Of a stretch of DNA of 64,000 nt, positions 24,312-36,760 are shown one piece after another. Source of the stretch: Laguncularia racemosa. Its lineage: Eukaryota; Streptophyta; Magnoliopsida; Myrtales; Combretaceae. Below the pieces are notes generated by a model. That model was not told the DNA's origin. It worked only from the letters and a program-made list of their open reading frames with translations, and searched no databases. Numbering within the stretch: the stretch's first letter is position 1; every line of letters starts with the position of its first letter. The stretch is from contig JBBMOL010000182.1 in the NCBI GenBank assembly GCA_037954665.1, forward strand, positions 124,001 to 188,000, in the 5' to 3' direction. The position numbers and the translations under genes are program-made.

Positions 24312-25588
24312 TAATAAAGTTTGAAAAACTTAACTACAAAGACAATAAAGACGCCATTTTTGGCTGATGGACCAAGTGGATAACGCCACAATTGGTTGTC
24401 TATCTGAACCCGGTTCTACTAAGGAGTTATTTGATTACCTGTTTAAGTAAGGGAAATGCTTCACGAGTTGAAAATCCCATGTTGTAAAAGAAGATGATTA
24501 CTTTATGATGATTAATACTCCTTGGGGAGTGGTCATAGACAAGAAACATCTCACCAGACCAGTTTCCCGGAGGGAGAGATCATCTAGAAAAGTGTTCTTA
24601 TGAGTTGACTAATCGATGATAGGAAGCATTCCACAAGACTAGCAACCTTAAAGAAATCATCTAGAAAAGTGCTTTTATGAGCTAACTAATCAATGATGGG
24701 AAGCGTCTTACTAAACTAGCAGTAGTAATAGGAGGATATTCGGGAAAGTGCCCTAATGTGGGTTAACTTTAAGAGATTGTATCCAAGAAAGTGCCTCATT
24801 GTAAGCTGACTAACCGATAATAGGAAGTGTCCTCTTTGGATTTGTAACCCTAAAAGAGGATATTTAAGTGAGTGCCCCTATTGTGGGCTAACTACTTGAC
24901 AGTGGGAATCGTCTCTTTGGACTTACAACCCTAAGGAAGAAAGTTTAGGACAATGCCCCATTATAGGCCGACTCTAAGAGAGTAGATCTAGGAAAGTACC
25001 CAATTGTGGGCTGATTAATCGACAACGATGTCTAGATATATCTTGTCAACCTAGCATTTCAAAAAACGCTTATGGTGAACTGATCAAATGATAATGAAAG
25101 GTGCCTTTTAGACTACCTAACTTATAGAATATGTGATTCATGATGAATGATAATTATTTACCCTAAATGCTTACTAGTTTATCGCAGGTAACAGCCAAAC
25201 AATTGAACCCTCGTGATGGTTTGCTCCTTCTCTGCTTACTCTTATTTCAAACAGGGTCGAGAGCCTTGATGTATTTTCTTTCTTGTGAGCATGGCTCTTA
25301 TGATTATGGTGTTATCCTATTAACACACCAGGTCTAATGCTCGAAATAGGTGGAATCATAAAAAAAAAAAAAGCCATTGAGATTTATCATCATTTTATTG
25401 TTCATTATTCATTATGAGGCAATGGGTAGTGTGTGTATAATATGAAAGTTTGTTTAATGACAATTGATCAAGATAATCGATTATTCAGAGACATTAACTT
25501 TGCTTGTAGAAGGAATGAAAACCAAACTCACGAAGTTTGTACTAATTATTGACATTCATGAACCTTAGCAAAATTTCAATTTTCTTGC
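24312..25588 (-). other. Long 3' noncoding region of inner element with imperfect internal repeats
   Basis: Between integrase and the 3' LTR lies about 1.3 kb without coding capacity. From about 24580 to 25030 (plus strand) the phrases GAAAGTGCC, TTGTGGGCTAACTA, GACTAATCGATGATAGGAAG and TTTGGACTTACAACCCTAA recur in order with variation. This gives roughly five diverged units of around 80-110 bp. Confidence 0.6.
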
Positions 25589-26640
25589 CTAAGGATAGTA
25601 TATCTTAATAGCATCCGTATTAATGGGGTCTCTAAATTCTACACCATCCATTTGGGCTAATATTAAGGCCCCTCTTGATAACACCCTTTTTACAACATTT
25701 GGGCCCTCATAATTTGGGGTAAACTTTCCCCTTGAATCCTGTGCATTCGGGAGAACTTTCCTTAGTACTTGATCTCCTTCTTTAAAACATCGAGGTCTCA
25801 TTTTCTTGTTGAATGCTCGGGCCATTATTTATTGGTAGCATTGGCCGTGACCTAAGGCAGCGAGTCTCTTTTCATCGATCAAGTTTAATTGATTAAGTCT
25901 TTTCTTTACCCACTTGGATTCATCTAACTGCGCTTCTGATATAATCTTAAAGGATAGTATTTCGACCTCAATTAGCAATACTGCCTCAGTACCATATACC
26001 GAAGAATATAGGGTAACTTTAGTAGATGTTCGAATTGAGGTTCTGTAAGCCATGAGGGCGAATGGTACCATCTCGTGCCAATCTTTGTAAGTGATGGTCA
26101 TCTTCTCAATAATTCTTTTAATGTTCTTGTTAGTTGGTTCCACTGCCTCATTCATTTGAGGTCGGTAAGGAGTTGAATTTCTGTTGTTTATATGTAACTG
26201 CTAACATAAATCTGTCATTAATTTGTTGTTGAGGTTGGTGCCGTTATCGGTGATAATTGATTCAGGAACTCCATATTAGGCTATTATGTCTCTCTTCATG
26301 AATCGAACTATTACTCTCTTGGTGACACTAGCATATGATGAAGCTTCCATCCACTTAGTGAAATAATCAATGGCTACTAGTATGAATCTATGACCGTTTG
26401 ACACTTTTGGAGTAATTGGCCCGATGATGTCAATTCCCCACATAGAGAACGGCCATGGTCTGGATAATGAATGAAGTTCTTTAGGTAAGGCATTTATTCG
26501 GTTTGCATAGACTTGACACAAGTAACAGTGCTTGACATATTTGATGCAGTCTAATTCCATTGTTAACCAATAATAGCCGATCCTCATGATTTTTCAAGCA
26601 AGCATGTATCCGTTCATATGAGGTCCACATACTTCTTCCT
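25589..26640 (-). pseudogene. Integrase of inner Tat-like element
   Basis: Block 26276-26587 has CIKYVKHCYLCQVYANRI (end of the HHCC module) and MWGIDIIGPITPK with the first catalytic Asp, then VAIDYFTKWMEA. Block 25829-26155 starts MNEAVEPTNKNIKRIIEKM (region of the catalytic Glu, here altered) and has FALMAYRTSIRTSTKVT. Block 25589-25825 is the C-terminal GDQVLRKVLPNAQDSRGKF and NYEGPNVVKRVL module. No chromodomain is seen. Confidence 0.8.
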
Positions 26641-26939
26641 GCACTTCTTTCATCAGTTCACATGCCTCTCTTTTGTCCACGCACTTTAGTAATGTGGTGT
26701 TAGGTGATCTTCTATAAAGCATAGGCCTATTTATTAAGAAATGACTTGCTAACTTTCTGAGTGTTCTTTGGTCATTTTTGCTAGCTACTTCAAGGTATTT
26801 GCTTTTTTAGATGAAAGTTTTGATGTCATAGTACCAGGGCTTATCATCTTGTGCTTTTTCGATTACCAGATAGTAGGCGGGACTATTTTTAATTTCTATT
26901 TTCAGTGGTTGGACTTCTGCTCCCCCTGTTAGTTGAATC

Positions 26940-27783
26940 ATGATGCTAGTGCGACGAGAGCATCTGCAAATTGATTTTGATTCCTTAGGATGTATGTGAA
27001 GGTGACTGTCTCAAATTCGTCGATCAGCTCTGTCAAATGTTGATGGTATGGCACCAATTTAGGGTCCTTAGTTTTGTATTCCCCTCATGTTTGTAGTATG
27101 ATGAGTGAAGAATCTCTATATACATCCAATTCACGGATTTCCATATGGCAAGCCATTTTGAGGCCAAGGATGCACGCCTTATACTCTACAATATTATTAG
27201 TATACGAAAATGTGAGTTTCGTTGCTGAGGGGAATTGTGTTCCTTCTGATGATATTAGCACTGCCCCGATCCTACAACTAAATACGTTGGCAGCTCCGTC
27301 AAAGAATATCTTCCATCTAGGGTTTTACTCTATCTTGTATTCTTCTACTAGTTTGCCCTCTGCCGTTAATATGTTTTCATCAGGGAATTAGGCCTACGAT
27401 TCTTGGAGATCTCCCTCAATTGGGTGCTCTACCAACTGATCTGCTAGCGATTACCCTTTCATCAAATTTTGATTTATGTATGTGATATCAAATTTTGATA
27501 AGAGCATTTGCCATTCAAAGATTCTTCCCAACAAAACGAGCTTCTCTGCCAAGTATTTCAAAGGATCATGTCTTGTTAGCAATTCAATAGGATAGTAGAG
27601 GGTATACTGCCTCAACCAATGCATGACCCAAACCAAAGCACAACAAGTCTTTTCTATTTCACAATACCTTTGTTCCCCATTTGTGAATTTTTTACTTAGG
27701 TAGTATATGGAAGGTTCCCTTCCCTCTTCATCCTTTTGCCCCAACACGCACCTCATGGATTCAGGAAGTATTGTGAGGAACAA
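26940..27783 (-). pseudogene. RNase H and second (archaeal-type) RNase H of inner element
   Basis: The first RNase H is the block 27451-27783 (REPSIYYLSKKFTNGEQRY, CCALVWVMHWLRQY, DPLKYL). Downstream of it on the minus strand is a second RNase H-like domain, about 27.40-26.95 kb: FFDGAANVF, NNIVEYKACILGLKMA, ELDVYRDSSLII and NQFADALVALAS. It carries the D, E, D pattern. This extra domain is characteristic of Tat-lineage pol. Confidence 0.75.
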
Positions 27784-27829
27784 GAATAAAGGTTTCCTTG
27801 TTTTAGGACTACTAAGACTAAGGGATTCA

Positions 27830-28620
27830 CAAGGTAATCCTTGATCGTTTTAAAGCTTTTTCGCATTCATCGTCCCATTTTACCGTGACGTTCTTTTTTA
27901 GTAGATAGAATAGTAGACAACACTTATCCGTGAGTTGTGAGATGAAATGAGCTATGTAATTTAACCTTCCTAGTAGACCTCTCACCTCCTTGATAGTATG
28001 TGGAGAGGATAGTTCCAATATAGCCTTTACTTTGTCAGGGTCAATTTTGATACCTTCTCGACTTATGATAAATCATAACAGTTTGCCTGTTGTGACACCA
28101 AAAGTACATTTTTCAGGGTTTAACTTTAGCTGAAACTTTTTCAATCGCTTGAAAATTTCCTTAGGATGATTGCATGGCTTTCTTCTCTTTTAGATTTAGC
28201 TATCATATCATCGACATATACTTTGACTTCTCGATGCATTATGTCATGAAGTATCGTGACCATGGCTCTCTGATATGTCGCCCCGGCATTCTTTAAATCG
28301 AAGGGCATAACTTTGTAATAGAAAGTTCCCCATTTTGTAATAAAGGTTGTCTTGGTCTTATCTTCTTCCGCCATTTTTATCTAATTATATCCTGAGAAAC
28401 CATCCATAAATGAGAAGAGATGATTCCCTGTGGTATTATTTACCAAGACATCTATATGTGGTAGAGGGAAATTGTCTTTAGGCGTGGCTTAATTCAAGTC
28501 TCGGAAGTCTACGCATACTCATACCTTCCCATTCTTCTTTAGAACAGGGACTATGTTTGCTATCCATTCAGGTAGTTTGATATCTCAATGAATCCCACTT
28601 CTAGCAGTTTCTTGACTTCC
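27830..28620 (-). pseudogene. Reverse transcriptase of inner Tat-like element
   Basis: The minus strand reads LPEWIANIVPVLKKNGKV, then VDFRDLN, KDNFPLPHIDVLV, FSFMDGFSGYN, KTTFITKWGTFYYKVMPFDL, and the catalytic VKVYVDDMIAKSK. PFDLKNAGATYQRAM is the usual pre-catalytic run. A further block at 27827-28018 (KEVRGLLGRLNYIAHFISQL) is the thumb and connection region. Multiple stops separate the pieces. Confidence 0.85.
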
Positions 28621-29620
28621 CTTTTAATCTTTAATAAGATGTTAGGCCTAAATCTTCTCAATTTTTGTTTTTTAGGTTTGACGTCTTCTCTTGTGAGTAG
28701 CTTGTAAACTACTGTTGACTGATCAAGTCCTGGCATGTCTCCATGCGACTATGCAAATACATCCGCATATTCAGTCAATAACTCGGTTATCTTGTGTTTT
28801 TGCTCGCTACTCAAGTTAGCCCCAATTTTGAGGTTTTTGGGCTCTTCTTTGCTTCCTAGATTAATTGTCTCAATTAGCTCGTCAATTGAGATCTTACCTT
28901 GTTCATGTTTTTGCCAACTTTCCTGTATTGCTTCGTGGTTAAGGATATTGCTTCCAACGGCTAACCCAGCAATGTCGGAAACGATATCAATGTTTTCATT
29001 ACTTACCTACGCAAAATGTCTTTGACGTTCGATGGTAGGGAATTTGTGGGCAAGTGAAGCGAGCGTATATATGAGTAAAAGAAATAAACTGCAATTTAGG
29101 TATTTTATTTAAACATCATTGAAATGGTAACCACAACGGAAATTTGTTCAACAATTGTCTCCTATTCTTGAGCTGACCTAGTACTATTAAGAGGATAACA
29201 AAACTAGTTGTTAAGAGCTGGATGCTGATTGGACGTGTAAGAGGCCGGGCCCTCATTGCTGACATCGATTTGGATCATCCTTGGTTCTTGAGTGATAGCC
29301 GGCCATGAGAAAGTTTGTTGAAGGGGTGGAAAATTCATCTAGGTATCATTCAGCTTCCCTTTCCTTCTACTTATGATACCTCTTGCTTGAGCTTCTTCTT
29401 GGGAGGTAGGAACATACCCTAGTCCAAACGTCCCTTGCTGCCCCTCTTTGAACTGAAGCCCCTCCTTACTCATGACCATGCCTACTTCGTCGAACATTTA
29501 GAGCCCCAAGTCCTCAGGACCATCCTCTCCGATGTAAGGTATAACTGTTTCCTTGTAGATGGCATAGTCCTGTTCACCCAATACGGTGATTATTTGACCA
29601 TTTGCTATGAACTTGACCTT

Positions 29621-30931
29621 CTAGTGGAGACTCGAGGGTATGGCTCTTGCAGTGTGTATCCATAGCCTTCCTAGTAGTAGATTGAAAGACCTTGGTATGT
29701 TAAGGACATGAAATGAGATGCTGAATACCTGTGGACTAATCTCTACCGGTAAGCTGATTTCTCCCACTATCTCCCTTTTGGAACCTACAAAAGCCTTAAC
29801 TACTGTTGAACTCGGCTTGATATTGCTCACATCAATTCTTAGTAGATTGAGGGTGGCAAAGGGGCATACGTTGAGGGAAGATCCATTGTCTATGAGGACT
29901 CGAGAGACTATGGTGTCGTTACATTTTACCACTATGAAAAATGGTTTTGTATGTTGGTCTCCATCTTCCCCTGATTCTTCAAGGGAGAAAGATATTTGGT
30001 CCATAGTGAAGATTGAATCCGCAACATGGCTTAACCTTTCTGTTGCGATGCCTTCCAGTACCCTGACTTGTTTAAGCACTCTGAAGAGCGCTTCTTAGTG
30101 AGGCTCGAATGTCGTGAGAAGGCCCATAAGTGATATTTGGGCTAGAACTTTATTAAGTTGTTCCATGATCTTGTGTTCACTTGATTTGGTCATCTTCGTG
30201 AACGTGGGGAGCCCCTTTTCTTCTTCTTTCTCTAATTCGATGGTAGGCTCTTCGGCGGAGGTCTTGTTTTTGGGATCATAAACCCTTCCCGAATAAGTGA
30301 TTCTTCTTATAATAGAAGACTTTTCCTGATTAAGGACCTAATAGTAAAACGGTGTCGCTTTATACTTTTCTAAGGGTATTAGGACATTAAACACATATTT
30401 TTTCATTGGAATTTTCACCTCAGTCACTTGTCCCTCATAACATCTTATAACTATCGGCTTTAGGTCTGATCTAATCATGTTCACAGACTCATTTTTCTCC
30501 CTTGGTGGGTTGTCTTCCTTTTCAAATTCAGGTCCGCACCCGTTAGGCGGTCCATAAGCTGTTGGGGTGAATGAATAATTTACTAGGTATTCAAACCTCC
30601 CATGTGATTCACCTAGGGTGTCGATCGTCAAATCTCTAGCTAGCCACCTCTTCTTCATCTGTGATATAGGGGCTTTATTTGAGACTTTGCATAGGCAATT
30701 TGCTTGTTGTGTTGATGTCTTTGCCTGTTTTGGGGGCTCCTTTGATTTGGAGTTCGGCTCTTCGGATGTGATCATGTTAACTGTAGGCTTGTGGTTGGGT
30801 AGGGGGTTAGTGCCGACGTTAGGTGTTAGTGTATTGACAAAATCTAACTGCACTATCCCTGCATCAATCAGGTCTTGGATTTTGTTTCGGAGCCTCCAAC
30901 ATCTGTTCATGGAATGTCCCTCTTGCCCCAT
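29621..30931 (-). pseudogene. Gag C-terminal region and aspartic protease of inner element
   Basis: The 197-codon block 30338-30931 starts inside the zinc-knuckle-like CWRL segment and continues through a low-complexity linker (EEPNSKSKEPPKQAKTSTQQ). The block 29621-30079 carries the protease: VSRVLIDNGSSLNVCPFATL with D-N-G at the active site, then FNLLLGRLWIH, where the conserved ILGRPW motif appears as LLGRLW. D-N-G is common in Tat-group proteases, so it is not necessarily damage. Confidence 0.8.
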
Positions 30932-32290
30932 GTGATACTCACATTTGAGGTTTGGATCGAAATTCCTTGGCCTGTATCGATCATTGGGGATCTTGAAGTT
31001 GATCAGATTATTTGCTCGTAATCGAGCAAAGACTTAGCTGAGTGGGATAGGTATTAGAGTGGATTGTCTTGCGGGCCTTGTAGCTTGGGTTTGATTCACT
31101 AACGATTCCTGGATCGGGGTGTTCGTTGCTTGGAATGTTACACGAGACCTAACTCTGTCAACCCTACTGGAATTAACTGTGCTGATGATAGATTCCTTGG
31201 CTTTGCTACCTCCCGTAGGTCTTGAAGATGATGCAACTTTGGGAGGGTTGACAATCTAGAGTTTCCTAGATGTAATGGCATTCTTTATTCGGCATCCTGC
31301 TGTCACTACCTTTGCGAAGCTGGATGATGTATGTCCCATTAGATGTGTGAAATAAGTCTTTTCCAAAGTGTTGACAAATATGAATGTCAACTCCTTCTCT
31401 GAAATTGTGGTTGTCACCCTGGCAACTTGAGCCCTCCAACACTGGGCGTATTCTTTGAAGGATTCATTGTGTCTCTTTCGAAGGCTTTCCAGGTCCATTA
31501 CTGAAGGGGCAACTTCGATAGTGAACTTGTATTGCTCTTAAAATGCACGAGCGAGTTTTTCCCAAGTATTAACTTGGTTAAAATCTAAGTGTGCATACCA
31601 AATGAGAGTAGGACCCGTGAGGTTTTCTTGGAAGGTTTGGACCATGAGTTGGTCATATTGGGCATATTTGCTCATTTTTCACACATATAGCCTTGTATGC
31701 ATCTTAGGGCATCCAGTGCCATCATATTTTTGAAATTCCGGGACCTTGAACTTTTCTGGATATGCTTCTTCCCCACAAATTGGTAGACCGGTGATGCCAA
31801 TCTGCTCAAAGCTGTCAGGTCCTTCCAAGGTCTTCATTTTGTCAGTTAATTGTTGGAAGAGCTTCTTTTCTATCTCCTTTTGTCTGTCCTCCATTTCCTT
31901 TTTTATATCAGTCGAGGTTGGACCGAGATTGACTTTCGATTCATATTCGAATGTAGGGTTGAGGTGAGAGTTGATTTCCTCATATTCTAGCGGTTAATTC
32001 TCCATTGTCTTTCCCTTTCAAGCTCTTGAATGTTCCTCATGAGTAGGTTAGGTGGGGTGAAGGAGGTTAATGCTTTCAGTCAATAGGTAGACTTGCGTAA
32101 CTAGGTGTTAGACCGTTTGTTCTAAGGATACGATCCTTGGATCCGAGGCGGCATCTACGTTGGTGTTGTCGTGATGGTCATTATTACCACTGCTAGCTAT
32201 CTTGGTTTTGGAGCGGGTGTGGATTAGACTCTTTGGAAGCTTTGGTTGTTTGGGAGCTATCTTTGATACTCGATAAGCATTTACTTAGCT
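30910..32290 (-). pseudogene. gag: gag of inner Tat-like element
   Basis: The minus strand reads LPICGEEAYPEKFKVPEFQK, then KYDGTGCPKMHTRLYV, then SFKEYAQCWRAQVARV and SEKELTFIFVNTLEKTYF, the capsid core of Tat-group gag. A probable zinc-binding HMGQEGHSMNRCWRL segment lies at about 30.92 kb. An N-terminal portion rich in E and K (KEMEDRQKEIEKKLFQQL) is predicted coiled coil. Stops occur at several codons. Confidence 0.8.
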
Positions 32291-32459
32291 GATGTACGCA
32301 TGTAAATATGATGCATGTATCACACAGATGATCAAGAGAAAAAAGGGGCCAGCATTTGATTAATGATATAATACTGAAATTTCATTTTATTAATATTGCG
32401 AACTTGGAGTTCGATACTTTGAAAACATGAAAAGGAAAGATACAAGATCGGTCTATTTC

Positions 32460-33889
32460 CTAATTCCTCGACTTCTTTTTCTTCGGCTGCATAGGCGCCG
32501 GTTCTCCGTTGATGATAGCTTTTAATTCTCTGATTCTTGCTTGAGTCTTCTCCAATTGAGCTTCAAAGGCTTTGTTTCTCTGGTTAGACTCCTTGAATCT
32601 GCTTTTCCAGACATCCTTTTTGCAATTTGTAGCTTTAAAGTGGACTTCCATTCGAGCTCTGACCTGTTCCATATAGGTTTTTAGTTCTGTACCTATGTTG
32701 TTTAGCACAAGTTGAGTGACATCCGAGACTCAATACACCCTTTTTCCTATCTAGTATAATTGGTTGATCACGAAATCTCTTGTGGCTTAATGCTTTCCTA
32801 CTTCACCATCCAGGTCTTCCATGTCTATATTAGGGCTCTCAATTCGGGTTTCCCACATGGCTTTGACCTTTACTAGCTTAGCGATCTTCTCAGCCACCAG
32901 TAGACTCGAATCCTAGTATTCGAACGTGATTCCTTCCAACGATGGCCTGTAAACTATGTCTTGGATAGTATCAAACTGACGGACCATCGAGTTTGGATGA
33001 TAACCTGTGCACCCACTGATACCAATCAATGGAATAGCCTGAAGGTTCCTGCATGTTAGGATGACCTTATTGCAGCAACTCCACCTAGCAGCCTAGAGGA
33101 TGTCGTTGGCACTAAAAACTTTGAGTACTTCCACCCAACCATGGCTGGTAAGATAGTTGGACAACTTCATCCTCTCTATGCAGGAGTTCATAAGGTCTAC
33201 CTGCTGGGCTAATGATTTCCTGACCATGTTCAACCCAAAGCATTTGAGATAGCTCATAAACCAGATTAGGATGAGGTTAATATTTGAGCAGAGGATTCCA
33301 TAGCCCTTCTTTTTTACAAAATTCAGATTCTGAATCTGTTCAGCTAGTAGAGCTGGGATGTAAGACTTTCCTTCCAAGAACTGGAACACTAACTTTGCGA
33401 CCCTATAGTGGATGTGAAAGATTTCAATAGGAAACGGGATAGTCACAAATGCTGTCAGGATGAAAGCATATACCCGTCTTTGCTTGAACTCTTGAGATCC
33501 CCGCATAAGATGTCTCTCCTGCTCCCATCATCACACCGAGCTATGAACCAAGCCTCCAATTCATCCATTCAGAGGCAATATCCGTTGTTATTTCCCAATG
33601 CTTAGTTGATCACTACCTTGCAAATACCCAGTAGTTTACTGAAAATATCAGCTGGTCCAGCCTCTAGATCTGGCACATACACCCCGTTGGCAAGTGAGAC
33701 AGCTTGAATCAAAGGCATGTTAATTTCCATTTTCATTAATGAGATGATGGGTCCTATCTTTCCTTGGATGAAAGCCTATTCCTTAGGGTTGTACAAGGTA
33801 AACCAATGGTTTAGTACCAGTTTTGGATCTAAAGGCTTGCAAACCCGGATTTCCTTACGGAGGAGACAGTCGATTGCAGCACTAGCCAT
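32460..33889 (-). pseudogene. ORF1 of Tat-like element (upstream of gag)
   Basis: The start MASAAIDCLLRKEIRVCKP lies at 33889, in a separate region ahead of gag. The central block, 33093-33506, has QEFKQRRVYAFILTAFVTIP, VFQFLEGKSYIPALLAEQIQ and NLILIWFMSYLKC, resembling the plant DUF7745-type domain found in ORF1 of Tat/Ogre elements. The C-terminal block, 32460-32708, is a charged coiled coil (for example ARIRELKAIINGEPAPM) ending in a KKKKSRN basic tail. Its function in the element is not established. Several stops are present (for example after NHWFTLYNPKE). Confidence 0.65.
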
Positions 33890-34377
33890 TTATCAGGATT
33901 ACAATAGGAATTACAAATGAATTCTTTTATAAGTAAATGTATCTAAACTCGAGAAAAAGAACAAAGAAATTACATCATTAATCATTTGTCAGCCCATGAC
34001 TTCATGTATACAAAGTAGGTGGGTTCTAAAAGGTCCCCAAGCTCTATAGCCTCCCACATTCTCGAAGAAATTGATCTAAGGCCATATCGAAGCATTAGGT
34101 GGGGTAGCCTAATCAGCCCTGAACGGTGATTATTTCACTTCGCCCGGAACCTATACAATGGCCCCCCGTTCTAGGGTCCTAAGACGACCTGGGTTTAACC
34201 GTATCTAGTCACACAATTGCATGTATGGAAACTTAATAAAATAAAAACTAAACTTTATCAAATCCTTGAATTAAGAATAGATATGGACATTAGTACCAAC
34301 AATATTTTACAATGTAAGAGTTAAAAAATATCTGGAAATGATGATTTCAGAAGGTTTAGGTGGCTAGCCTACTATGA

Positions 34378-34397
34378 GTCCTTAGTGGAGTTGTCAT
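34378..34397 (-). other. Primer binding site of inner element
   Basis: Two bases after the 5' LTR end the minus strand reads ATGACAACTCCACTAAGGAC. This resembles the TGGCGACTCCACTGGGGAC type of site I recall from Tat/Ogre-group elements (tRNA-Arg type). Three to five bases differ, mostly as G-to-A changes. Confidence 0.6.
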
Positions 34398-34399
34398 CC

Positions 34400-36339
34400 T
34401 ATCGAGTCTAATTTTAAAATTTTATATTATCTCCCTAATCCGATTCATATTAGATTCTATGCTTATTCAATATAAATCTTCGACTTGAATTAGCAATTTT
34501 ATTATTTGTTTGGAGTCGCTACTAACTGGAGTTAGGAAAAATTATTGAATTAGAACTAATTAAGTTGATTAATTCTAATTTAGACAACTAGTCGACGAAA
34601 TCTCCTCTTTTTATTTTTAGAAAAGAAGAAAAAGAAAAACCAAAGATTCTTGACTTAGAGCTATCTTATTAAAACTCTAAGGTTACCACCTTATCATTTT
34701 GAAATCTGAATTATGTTATGATATCTTCTTTATCATAAAACGAAAATATTAGAAAAAAATGATATGATGATTATACTAATGATGAAAAAAAAAAGACATT
34801 AGAAAAAAAATGATATAACAATTACACTAATGATGATTTGGAAAATGATTTTTTATTCTTTTTAGAGTTGCCTCATAAGAGTGCCTACGTACCTACTATT
34901 TGGAATCAAATAGGCCATAGTTCGCTTTTTATAAAAAAAAACTTTAGTGGATTTTTTTTATTTTAATTATGAAAACATGTTGGGTTTGCATTTATTATCG
35001 TTTTAAAATTTTTTCAAAAAAAAATCTAAGTCTAAGCTTTATTATTATTATTTTTTATTAAAAAAAAACTAAAACCTCTAATTTGAAAAAAAAATCAATT
35101 ATATTTTTTTATGAAAAGAAGTTTTCTAAGTGATAAAAATATTTATTATTTTTATTAATTTAAATTTTTTGATTTTTTATTAAATTTTATTAATTTATAT
35201 ATAGACATATATATATTATATTTTAGAAAACTTTAAACCTAATTCTAATTAACATATTCTAAAAAATAATTCCCCTTTTTTATTTTCACATATATATATT
35301 TTTTATTTTTTTCATATTCTAATAATAAATAAATGAATAAATAAAGAAAAATCGGCTAACATGGACACGGGTCGCAGTTCGCGGGTTGGGTTACGGCGGC
35401 TAGAGCTCTTCGACGACGGCTTTCCATGGCTTTTGAAGGCGGTTGAGGGTTGCTTCTAGGCTTTCCAAAGATGGGCAATCCAAAGGTGGTGATGGTTTTC
35501 TTCAAGAACCTCTCCAAGTGGTGGTTCGGAGGGCGATCGTTAGTTGTGATTTGGGGAACTCCGGTGAAGGCTTTGAACTCTCGTGTTTTCTCTCTCTTTC
35601 TCCCTTCTAATCAATGCTCTTACTTCTTCTCGTCGTGCTCTATTTATAGGCTTCAAAAATTGAGCTAGATAAGCTCAGATTTCTCTTTGATAAGCTTAAA
35701 TCAGATTTGTGGTTGAACCCAATTCCGATTTGCCTTTGATTTATGTAAATCTTTGATTTTTGTTAAGATTCGTGTTAATTAGATAACGTTTATCTCATTT
35801 TAGTCAAAGATTTGTTGGATTTGTGCAAGAAATCGCATCAAAACTGCTAGATTTCCCCTCCTCGCTGCTAGTGATGATTTCGGACGGAGGTTGAAGACGA
35901 GCACGCACCCAACGCGTGTGATCCCTCCGTCTAATCATATGTTGCCACGTGTCATTGGGAAGGAAATAAAAAAATAGAATGCGCAAAACGCTTCCCCCAC
36001 GTTTCGGACTCGCGACCTGACCCCTTCTTTGAGTACATAGGGCTAGCAACCGAACCAGCTGGACTAACCCACTTTCTTATTTTTTTTATTAAACGCAATT
36101 TGTATATATGCGTTGCAATTTTTATTATTTTGAAATTCTAAAAATTTATAAAAATTATTTAACCTCTTTTATTATTATTTCTGCCATCATTTTCCAAAAT
36201 TGGTGTATTGTTGTTATTTATTTTATTTTTTTCATTATTTTTTCTTTATTTTTGCAAAATAGAAGGAAAATTGAAAAGATGAAAAAAATGACAAATGAAA
36301 CATTATTTGTGATTAAGGGGCAAAAATGGAGTGTTTACA
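34400..36339 (-). repeat. 5' LTR of inner Tat-like element
   Basis: Minus-strand orientation begins TGTAAACACTCC (36339) and ends AGACTCGATA (34400), where the expected terminal CA has become TA. It is collinear with 22357-24297. It contains a TATA box, CTATAAATAG (35649-35640), and a G-box, ACACGTGGC (35952-35944). Confidence 0.88.
36001..36071 (-). other. tRNA-like segment in 5' LTR of inner element
   Basis: The minus strand carries GGGTTAGTCCAGCTGGTTCG and, downstream, GGTCGCGAGTCCGAAACG. Where this copy differs from the other LTR, it is somewhat closer to tRNA consensus (CGCGAGTCCGAA against CGTAGGTTCAAA). It is in sense orientation relative to the element. Confidence 0.55.
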
Positions 36340-36344
36340 GTAGT

Positions 36345-36760
36345 TTTTCACTCATCTCCTTCTTTCATTCTAATTCGATGGTACCCACTTTTTAGATCAA
36401 TTTTAGAGAAAATATAGAAACCATGTAATTTATCTGACATGTCATCTAATCAAGGAATAGGATGACGATACTTTACCATTATGTTGTTGATCGCTCGATA
36501 GTCGGCACACATCCTCCAAGACCTATCTTTCTTAGGAACTAAAATCACGGGAACTACACATAGGCTCATGCTTTCTCTCACATACTCCTTGTCCATCAGC
36601 TTACTAACCTTTTTTTGGAGTTCTTTTGTTTCCTTAGGATTACTCCTATAAGCGGGTCAGTTTGGAATGGTTGTACCGGGTATAAAGTCAATTTGATGCC
36701 CAATTCCTCAAACGAGAGGTAATCCTTTTAGAATTTCATATGGAAAAACATCTTCAAATT
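36345..36760 (-). pseudogene. Reverse transcriptase of outer gypsy element, N-terminal half
   Basis: Minus-strand reading gives YVRESMSLCVVPVILVPKKD, then CADYRAINNIMVKYRHPIP, then FSKIDLKSGYHRI and KEGDE, the fingers and palm up to the strand before the catalytic YFDD. It stops at the 3' boundary of the inner element's insertion (36340-36344 target duplication). In-frame stops replace at least two Trp/Pro-type codons. Confidence 0.8.

Larger units (their letters stand above)
22357..36339 (-). mobile_element. Ty3/gypsy LTR retrotransposon (Tat/Ogre-like), inserted in the outer element's RT
   Basis: Nearly 14 kb with LTRs of 1941 and 1940 bp. It is flanked by GCAGT (22352-22356) and GTAGT (36340-36344), a 5-bp duplication with one change. 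On the minus strand: 5' LTR, primer site, extra ORF1 before gag, gag, protease, RT, RNase H, a second RNase H-like domain, integrase, long 3' noncoding part, polypurine tract, 3' LTR. The additional ORF1 and dual RNase H are hallmarks of the Tat/Ogre group. All frames are broken. About 20 differences are seen over the first 200 aligned LTR bases, so this too is an old insertion. Confidence 0.88.

Noticed and set aside
29718..30098. 126-codon plus-strand frame
   Set aside because: Antisense shadow of the inner element's protease.
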